This document shows positions 25,999-33,824 of a stretch of 33,824 bases of DNA, in pieces. Position 1 is the stretch's first letter, and every line of letters begins with the position of its first letter. A program made the position numbers and the translations under genes. The notes beneath the pieces are model-generated. The model worked only from the letters and a program-made list of their open reading frames with translations, had not been told where the DNA came from and did no database searches. Location: assembly GCA_033557685.1 (NCBI GenBank), contig JAWQRN010000218.1, positions 1 to 33,824 of the forward strand. The letters run 5' to 3'. This DNA comes from Sperchopsis tessellata. Its lineage: Eukaryota; Arthropoda; Insecta; Coleoptera; Hydrophilidae.

Positions 25999-27424
25999 GA
26001 AGTTTTCTTCTATGCAAGAATGGTTGGATTATTTGTTTTATATTTTATTTTGCTTGTTGACTGTTTGTTTTCTGTTTTTGATATTTATAATGCTGATTTG
26101 TTTAGCAAGTTTTATATTGCTGAATGTTCTATACTATATGTAGTTAACTGAACTGGAAAACCACATTGTATTACTTCAATTATCATGCAAAGGAAATATA
26201 CTATGTATTTTTACATTCACCTCTTATGCTATTCATTAAAGTTTATATTTTTTGTCATGTAACTCCATTAATAGTGTTACGAAACTACTGCAGAACCTCA
26301 ACGCTAATGAACATTACCAGAGGACTGTTCTAAAAGTTACAAGTAACGATGCTAGATGGAGGCTGTCCAGAGCCGCTTCGAAGTGTCTACAACAGATTTA
26401 GTACGGCTTTATTAGCAGTTGACCCCATGCGACAAGGCAGTTTCAATACCCAGATCAACGATAAAGGTGCAGTTCAGAATGAAGTTATACAGGAGTGCGA
26501 AGTATTCGGATAGATTAATATATTCCATATAAACCGCTATGAATTCCAAAATGTTGTTGCAATACATTTTTTAATTTAGTGTAGTTTCATTGTAAACTAC
26601 TCACTTTAAAATTGGCGAGTTTTTATTTGTGAACCCATAAAAACAAATGGGCGAAGAACTACAAGGTTATGTAGTGACAAAGTGCCTCCTATGAAAATAT
26701 TCAGTTGTTAAAATAAGCAAAAAAGTAAGTGAAGCGTGTTATAAATATCATGGAAGCAAAAGGAAGTAAGAATAAAGATATCTGAGATTTAATACTGGCC
26801 TTCAGGTAAGTACTTTGCTTTCAAAAAGGTGTTATGTTCGAATCCTGTTTCCCGTAGACAATAACGAAGGATGAAGTGAATGTTTTCATTTCATGCACAA
26901 TTATGAATGCTACATATGTAGTTAACAGACAGACAGTTCACTTTTCCTTTTATCCTTAATGTTAGTGGTGATAGAAAGAAATACCCTTTGAATGCTAAGT
27001 ACTTCAATCAAGACCTGTTTGCAAACTCAAAAAAATATTTATCCATTCTTTCTTTTATTTCCATGAAATTTGTAACACCCATGCTATACTTGTACAAGTT
27101 GTCTTGGTCACATTACTCAATTTGCTGAGGCTGAATATCATGAAACACATTATACCATCATGTTCGAACATACTTAAGCCTTGAGAGCTTTCATATTTCC
27201 CCAAAAAATTTAGAATAGTCATTGAGATTTATAATCGCCCCAACAATAATAATAGGGATGATGGTTTCCAAATTCCAATCCATTGGAGGACCCTCCCTGA
27301 CTCGTTTCTATCCTCATACACTTAATAATAAACATCGAAATAGAACTACGACGCCCTAGTGCTTATTCCCCAATCCAGTCTTTGCTGGACCAGTGTATTG
27401 AGTTTATTTTTTGAAGTGACATCA
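25999..27424. other. Unassigned sequence, no gene recognised
   Basis: Only short frames occur. A box-B-like GTTCGAATCC sits at 26836-26845, but a tRNA fold cannot be made. The more GC-balanced block 26280-26520 may be an old element, with no identifiable motif. Confidence 0.35.
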
Positions 27425-27500
27425 CTTGTCTTGAAAATGTCCCTTGCAACAGTGGACGAAATCAACACTTTTCCGAGACTACACGATTTCCACCCAGAAA
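27425..27500 (+). mobile_element. Fragment of the 284-bp repeat family (copy 4)
   Basis: TTGTCTTGAAAATGTCCC, then TTGCAACAGTGGACGAAATC, matches the conserved core of copies 1 to 3. The flanking terminal motifs are weak or lost, although a diverged right end may continue to about 27500. Confidence 0.5.
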
Positions 27501-27890
27501 CAATCACGTGTGCTCTTAGTATTCAATTTTTATCATAGTGAATGAAGTCAGCACAAACAAAAAGCCCCCACCCAGATTTAATTTTACTACTTCTCGATTG
27601 TGATTTCTCGTGTAGTCCTTTGTTTTGACTAATAAGCTGAGACAATCATTACTCTTTTAATTGGTGAATAACTCGCGTGTTCCCCCCATAGCATTCGTAG
27701 AAATAAATATTTAAAATAATTTTGTTATTTTATTTATGTAAATAATTTTTACAAGTCAATATTAAACAATTGATTTGGAGAGTATAGATATTTTTAACAG
27801 TAAAAACTAAACAAATTCCAAGGTTTAAATATTATATATTATATACTTGATACTTTTACAATCTTAATATTTTAAAAAATGGTTTACTTA
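27501..27890. other. Unassigned AT-rich sequence
   Basis: Nothing recognisable was seen; composition becomes very AT-rich after 27700. Confidence 0.4.
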
Positions 27891-28247
27891 TGCAGTGGAA
27901 TCCGCTTATAATAGACTTGGAGGGACCAAGGGAATTGGTCCATTAGACCAGCTTATGAGAATTGAATTAAATAAATTGACTACAGACATTTTTGCAACAC
28001 TCAAGGAGACATACAACACGCATCACCATTCGAAGTAAAAGTGCAAATGTGATTCAATAGGTAACACACATTTGTTATTGCGCCAATTCAATTTATCTGC
28101 CAGGAATTTAGGGAATATACCGAACTCCCAGTATAATGGACCAAAATGATTTTTAGTCCATTATGCGCAAAAGTCTATTATAAGCAGGATTTTACATGTA
28201 TTTTATCTAGGAATTCCAAGTTTCAATTATATGCGGAGTCCACTGCA
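27891..28247. mobile_element. Tigger-type MITE, 357 bp
   Basis: The left end TGCAGTGGAATCCGCTTATA is mirrored at the right by the complement of TGCAGTGGACTCCGCATATA, with TA on both sides (27889-27890 and 28248-28249). A second inverted pair, CTTATAATAGAC near the left and GTCTATTATAAG at about 28170, lies inside. The CAGTGG...CGCTTATAA end resembles pogo/Tigger termini. No coding frame is present. Confidence 0.82.
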
Positions 28248-28249
28248 TA

Positions 28250-30434
28250 TATTTTTACAAAACTAGCAAAAAAATCTATTGAGTATAATAGCTATATGAT
28301 TCTATAAAATTAAAAATGATTTACAATATAAAAATCTACACGTTAAGAACAATCACATCTAAACTTTCAATGAGAAAGTATTAATAACAATATAAATTAA
28401 AGCTTAGAACTAATCAATAATTATGACAAAATATAAATAACAACAAATTTCTCTGTGTAAATATGAAATTCAGAAAAACAAAAATTATGTCTCCGGAAGA
28501 TAAACATAGAATATACTACTAAAACTAATCAACAAATAATTTTAACAGAATTTAAATTTTTTTGAAATAGTACTGTTATTTTATCTTAAAAATCATTGGT
28601 GCTTAGTAGTAAATTAGAGCAAAAATAGAAAATATAAAACTAAGAAATAAGTAGTGCGGTTCCAAAAAAATACTACTAAAGAATACAGAAGAATACGAGT
28701 TGTAATTGCTGAAGCTATTATTTTTAATAACATAATATCTGTAAATTATACATTTTAATATTTGGGAATGTGAAAGTAAAATAATTTTTTCTTGCTATGG
28801 TACTTACTTTATTGGCGATCAGCAATTATAACAAATAAAAAGTAAAGATGAACCTGTAGCAAAATATGATCCAACCATTAGCCACATTAACTAAGGAATA
28901 TTAATAAATTTATTTATACTAATGGTGACATTTCTATATGTAATATTAAAATTTTCTGTAGTATACAGAATACCTCAGAAATATTTGACAAGAGTAACTA
29001 TGTATTTTAGGGGTCAAAATATGTCAATTTTACTAAAATATTATAAATATCTCCAAAAATCCATTGAATAAGTTTTCCGCAACATGTATTACTTAATTTT
29101 ATGAGCTCTTTTGAGCCAGACATTTTTTGGCTAATTCATAGTATGATTAAAGCAATCTATTTTCTTAAGTGGTTGACCAAAGTTGTTCTGCTACTGCTTG
29201 AGTTTCTACTAAAAGAGCAATCTACTACTTATATTTTGAGAGTATATACCCAAATTAATATTAATTAAAAAATTTGGTGACCTTAATAATACTTCTAAAG
29301 CAGCGATTTCAGAAATAATTTGTATAATGGATAAATAAACTGATATTTTCACCCATCCCAAAAAAAATGTCCCTCAACTGTCGAAACGGTATGTTTTCCA
29401 CCACATGATTTAAGCAATGAATTTAGAAACAGTTTGACAGAAGTTGATTGTACATTGTAGTATGAACTGTCGAATTCAAAAACACACATTATTCTGTCAA
29501 AAAACTACAAAGACATAATAAGTGTGCCAACATTGAAATGAAATTTAAATATAGATAATTTGTTGGCAACAATTGCTGGAGAGCAATTTCCTGTTGTTGC
29601 TAATGTAAAATTTAGTTGAACACAGTATTCACATTAAGTATTTTTGATTTAAGAAACAAGGTGAGACTAGAAATTCTCAATAAATAGTGTTACGAAAACA
29701 AGCAACTAATTTATATAAAAGTAAACGAGCTATTTTAGTCAACTATAGCTATATTAAAAAATATACTTTCCATTAAAAAATTTTAATTAAAGATTATGGT
29801 GGTCATAAGGAACTAGAAACTAGAGCTATTTGGTGATCCAATATTAAAGGTTGTAAATATCAATGAATATGATCGATCAGTAGTACCCGATATGTTAATT
29901 CCAGGGAATCGAAGATTGATAAATGATAATCTTAATTATATATTTTTTAAAACCGGTCAGGTATATACTCTCGACAAGAATAATTTTTAAATCTAATTAC
30001 ATTATGTCTAAAAAAAAATTAAGTATCCAACATTTTTATCACTTACATTATTGAGCCTTTTTTATTACCCATCACATCAACATAATTAATTAATTTACAC
30101 ACATGAACACTGTTGTAACAATAAATATTTTCAAATTAAAATGAACTGGCATATAAAAACCAAACCAGATCAAAACAATGAGTTAGGATTAATAGTTATA
30201 TGTTTTCCATATAAGGTTAGAATGTTGAATTTCTATGTTTAAAGATTACATATATAAAAGGTTTGTCCTTATGTGTTTATCCAGTACTTGTGTTATAATA
30301 TTTCAACATTAATAATAGAAAACAAAATTAAACACAAGATTATAATATATGCAAGGAGAATGGTATTTAAGCAAATATATAATGTAGAAAAAAGACAAAG
30401 TTTTATAGTTAAAACCAACGTTATGTACAGATGG
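28250..30434. other. Long AT-rich stretch without recognisable genes
   Basis: About 2.2 kb of very AT-rich DNA with only short chance frames. No tRNA, splice-supported exon, transposase motif or ordered repeat was identified by eye. Confidence 0.45.
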
Positions 30435-31240
30435 GTTTAGGGATAGCTTCGAAGAGATATTTGCAATTTGGATCTTGTGTCGAAAATATTATTGTATATG
30501 AGAAAGAAATAAAGACTTCAATGACTGACAAATTCAAAGAAACTGCCAACGGACCACATTCATTAAAAGATCATTAATGGGAGTTTACTCCAGGATATAA
30601 TCCTTGGGCCAGTCTTCTAGTAATGATAAAATATTTGTCTGTACCTTGTCTTTCTGCAGATACAGCAGTTATTTATGTGGACGATAGCAATTTGCTAGTT
30701 CCGGGAAAAAAAATCCATCAATGCAAGTATAGACAGATACAGATGAGCTTCCAAAGGAGTACCATGATAATGCTAATATAATAAAAGCAAGTACGTCTCC
30801 ATTCTTGGAGTCATTCCATGCTGAAGTAGTCTGTTCTGAAATTGGAGAACATTTCTCAGGATTTACTAAAATAATAAAATTTCTAAAGACCAATACTTAG
30901 CCTCTTTGGACAGGGAAGTCTATATTGTCGAAAAATATCCAGAAACTGCTATATTTTAGGCTGTCCTATCATATGGCCAAATTTTCTGGAGCTGCATGTT
31001 ATTCTACCAAAGAAAGCTACAAGATTTATTGAATACGCAAATTCCTCATGAGTAGTACACCTTTGTTTATAAAGGATATAATTTAAATGTTACCATTTCT
31101 CAGAGCATCATTTCGACTGTTAAACGTTGGTAAAAAAACCTCCAGAAAACAGTATTAAAATGTTGGAATAAATTACCCAAAATAATCTGTATAAAATCAG
31201 AGCTGAAGGTCTTTTACACAGGCTATTTTATTTAATAAAT
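30435..31240 (+). pseudogene. Jockey/CR1-like LINE fragment with a YVDD box
   Basis: A plus frame reads ADTAVIYVDDSNLLVPGK, with the catalytic YVDD at 30674-30685. Just before it, GVYSRI and SLGQ (about 30582-30610) look like a decayed GVPQGSILGP box. Later, AVLSYGQIFWSC (about 30960) matches the LSYGIxxWG segment that follows the catalytic site in jockey-type elements. Stops and frame changes are frequent. The minus frame 30669-30893 lies on the opposite strand and is a shadow. Confidence 0.68.
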
Positions 31241-31764
31241 CTCATTATAGTATGGAAAGTATGTGGATGATCGGGTTATTTGAGAACCTTTATCATTTCT
31301 TACATGTACAAATGTAAATGATTAAATTTATTATTATTACAGTAAACATAAGGGATGAAGAAAAATATATCATGTCCAAAATAACACTTTAGAACAGTGA
31401 AGTACAAGTAATTTTTGATGACATTGCAGGAGTCACTGCAAGAGAAGTGTTAATGGTGTATATCAGGACACCAAACTGGAATTTTTTTCGTTTTACTTTT
31501 CATTCAGATTTAGAAATAATTTCAAATTACAATTCACTTTTAGTGACAACCGGTTCAAATAGTTTATATTACATCTAGCAAGGAAAGATATTAAAATAAA
31601 CTTTGAACTATATGTATTTAAAAATTTTTCTACAATGTAATAGTTTGATTAAGTTCTCTGATATAAGAAATATGCAATGTTTATTGTTAATCCATAGTAA
31701 ACGTAAGCAAAACATGCTACTTAGGGGGAACTTTTCTAATGATACCATTTAAAATGAAATTGTT
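31241..31764. other. Unassigned AT-rich sequence
   Basis: Nothing recognisable was seen in this spacer between two LINE fragments of opposite orientation. Confidence 0.35.
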
Positions 31765-32480
31765 ATTACAAGTTGGCTTCCATTTCAGTCCTCCTTTTTC
31801 AATTCGTTCTATGATTGTTTCCTGAGCTTTCATTCTGTGTCTTACTTCTTCTTTTGTTGTTCTCGATAACCGTGATATTCTTCCATTTTAAAGAAAATAA
31901 TCCATTTTGACCGCCACCAGTATCACCTTTATCTCCACGATCATTGTCCATTTTTCACACCCGTAATTTAGAACCGATTCCACCATGGATTTTCCTACTT
32001 GTTTTTTTATTCTTATCAAAAATCTGTTTATCCTATAATGTGGAGTTTAGGCATCCTATAACTTCCCTGCTCTGCTCTACTCTTGTATTGATATTTTTCG
32101 TTCTGATTCCCTATTGGTTCGTTACAAGATTCTCTAGATATTTAAATTTGTCCACCTGTTTTATACCTTGGTCCTCAGTTATATATAGGGAATCTGGCTG
32201 TGGAGTTCACTACCATATACTGTGTTTTCTTGATGTTTACATAAAACATTTTTCATACTGCTGATAGTCTCCGAATCATGAGCTCCATATCATATCTGAG
32301 CAAAAACCACATGATCGTTTGCGAAGCTTTGTATAAAAGGCGTTGTATCGCTAATAAGTGTACCCATTCCTCAGTAACTTCATTTCCAGTCTAGCTCTTC
32401 TAGATATATATTGAAAATAGTAAGCAAGAGGCAGCACCTTTGCTGGAGTCATTTAGTTGGGGAAATAGGATTTGAAAGAA
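31765..32480 (-). pseudogene. LINE ORF2 fragment, minus strand
   Basis: On the minus strand from about 32450 downward the frames give KGAASCLLFSIYI (a decayed RQGCPLSPxLFNIYL box), then RYDMELMIRRLSAV and FYVNIKKTQYMVV (about 32230). At 31880-31775 they give RISRLSRTTKEEVRHRMKAQ and ETIIERIEKGGLKWK, the region after the reverse transcriptase. The YADD box is absent. The plus frame 31944-32264 is the antisense shadow of this element. Confidence 0.7.
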
Positions 32481-32765
32481 TTGTGTTCAATTGATGGCAT
32501 GAAAGAAGTGATTGTTGGTATTGTATATTTAATAGTTAAGGTGTATTTAAAGACAGTTTGTTATATATGTATACATATTTTGATAGTTGGTCTTGAGTAG
32601 AAAAAAGCTCAATTATCATAAATTTCAATAATATACTCTCTGAAGAAGGAAAAGTAAACTTATATATAAAACTGGTCAAGATGTATTCTGTTGTACTTCC
32701 GTATAGTATTACTGACAAAATTTGTTTTCCTCTACACAGGATGTAAAATTTTTTTCAAAGAAAGA
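32481..32765. other. Unassigned sequence
   Basis: AT-rich; the minus frame 32536-32718 has no recognisable features. Confidence 0.35.
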
Positions 32766-32970
32766 AACAATAATATAGTTTTTCTTAATATAAAAGGTGT
32801 TAATTTGTACATACCTGAGATTCAAAAACACAAAACCACTTCTAGGTTGCAAACATGAAGGGAAACCAGTTGCCTTCATGTTTGCAACCTAGAAGTGGTT
32901 TTGTGTTTTTGAGTCTCTGGTATGTACAAATTAACATCTTTTATATTAAGAAAAACTAAACTATTGTTTG
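32766..32970. repeat. Long palindrome, arms about 96 bp, 11-nt loop
   Basis: The left arm ends AGGTTGCAAACATGAAGG (to 32861). After GAAACCAGTTG (32862-32872) the right arm begins CCTTCATGTTTGCAACCT and runs as the reverse complement to about 32970. The inner 43 bp or so pair perfectly and the outer part has only a few mismatches or small indels. RNA from either strand would form a long near-perfect hairpin. Such palindromes arise from paired inverted insertions or foldback elements, and the motif to its right suggests a Penelope-like or related retroelement. Confidence 0.88.
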
Positions 32971-32999
32971 TTTGTTTGAAACAAAATTGTAGATTTTGT

Positions 33000-33033
33000 G
33001 TAGATGACAACGAATTTTGTCGAAACGTAGATC
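33000..33033 (+). other. Hammerhead-like half core beside the palindrome
   Basis: GATGA is followed by a small stem (GACAA at 33006-33010, TTGTC at 33017-33021) and then GAAAC (33022-33026) and GTAGATC. A stem followed by GAAAC, preceded by a TGATGA-like sequence, is the layout of helix II and its flanks in hammerhead ribozymes, which occur in Penelope-like retroelements. The CUGAUGA box is imperfect and helices I and III cannot be drawn with confidence. It is probably a decayed relic. Confidence 0.35.
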
Positions 33034-33824
33034 GTTGAACTAATAAAAAATCTATTTATCTAACCTTACATCTTATTGATAACCACGGATCTTTCCTGAT
33101 AGTTAAAATCTCTACTTATATATACAATAATGATGCACGTAATGCTTCTTTCTAGGGTTTTTGGCATGAAATTATTTTAATCACTATTAAAACATCCATA
33201 GTACATCATTATATACGTGTTTAAGGCAATAATTGTATATATGTTATGATATACATATAACTATTGATGTATTCTTGATACTGTAATACTTTTCAACAAT
33301 TAGTACGACGTCAAAAAATCTAGACAAAACTCTGTCATGTCCAAGAATAAAATGTCTTCACTTTTTAATTTCATATTTATAGCCAATCCAAAACATCCCA
33401 ATAGACATTTACATATCCAGAAAATATTGTCTATGTATAAATAACATTTTTTAGGTTAAACAGTGTCCATGTGGTTATGGTTGATATCGTTTATGTGTCT
33501 ATATGTATTAGATTTAGGTGAGCATTGGCCCACGTAGTGGAAGTTTTCAGCTAGAGAAGGCATGCAGGACGTTCTAGAGATGCCTGTAACAAAAACAACA
33601 ATCATGCTAAGAACACCGATCATATCAACTACATAAATAACTCATGCAAGAATTATGTTAAACATTGATATAAATACACAAATAGGTATCATAACAGAGA
33701 TAAAAAAAAATAGCAAATGCAAAGAAGCATTATTAGAAGGAATCTAATTAAATTAACAATAAAATTCATTAATTATAACCTTCAGCTAAATGCTACGTCA
33801 CTGTATTCTTACTATATACTTTAT
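33034..33824. other. Unassigned AT-rich sequence to the window end
   Basis: AATAAAAAATC at about 33042 may be the tail of the element containing the palindrome. No gene was recognised beyond it. Confidence 0.4.

Noticed and set aside
26790..26850. Possible tRNA with box B GTTCGAATCC
   Set aside because: The T stem pairs at only two or three positions and no acceptor stem can be formed; at best a remnant of a tRNA-derived repeat.
29367..29390. ATGTCCCTCAACTGTCGAAACG, similar to the hammerhead-like core
   Set aside because: The stem cannot be formed as in the other copies and no other part of the repeat family is present nearby; probably chance.
31944..32264. 106-codon plus-strand frame with hydrophobic character
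   Set aside because: It is antisense to the minus-strand LINE fragment, whose motifs are clear; the hydrophobic look comes from T-rich antisense codons.

Overview
The window looks like nuclear DNA from an insect, possibly a beetle (the order is an inference). It is AT-rich. The genes are split by GT-AG introns, the proteins match the animal forms of conserved secretory-pathway genes, and most of the rest is decayed transposon. Nothing bacterial, viral or CRISPR-like was seen.

Layout. (1) 96-310: last coding exon of a secreted cystine-knot (CTCK) protein, probably hemocytin/hemolectin. (2) 311-6010: transposon debris. It holds a mariner-like transposase relic, a 270-bp tandem duplication, a 284-bp retroelement-like repeat with a 13-bp target duplication, a tRNA-derived SINE, and a Mutator/Phantom-like element with two tandem-repeat blocks upstream of a broken transposase. 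(3) 6255-13972, minus strand: a complete five-exon gene for the coatomer alpha subunit (COPA, 1214 aa), with a 751-bp pogo/Tigger-type element in intron 4. (4) 13973-15103: the shared upstream region between two head-to-head genes, carrying two copies of the 284-bp repeat family. (5) 15104-17264, plus strand: a complete four-exon gene for beta-1,4-galactosyltransferase 7 (321 aa), with an in-frame 42-nt candidate cassette exon. (6) 17471-33824: no host gene recognised. It contains fragments of at least five or six non-LTR retrotransposons, a Tigger transposase pseudogene, a SINE with an 18-bp target duplication, a Tigger-type MITE, and a palindrome with arms of about 96 bp next to a hammerhead-like motif.

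How the genes relate. COPA builds the COPI coat that returns cargo and enzymes through the Golgi. B4GALT7 is a Golgi type II enzyme that adds the first galactose of the glycosaminoglycan linker. Their divergent arrangement would allow shared control, and the two start regions share three short motifs in the same order. This is suggestive only.

No clearly new multi-gene system was found. The observations most worth following are the 42-nt exon placed just before the metal-binding HIH of B4GALT7, the repeat family with a hammerhead-like core (four copies in the window), the long palindrome at 32766-32970, and the paired tandem arrays of the Phantom-like element. Splice sites and coordinates were read by eye. 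Transposon family names rest on remembered motifs, not on searches.
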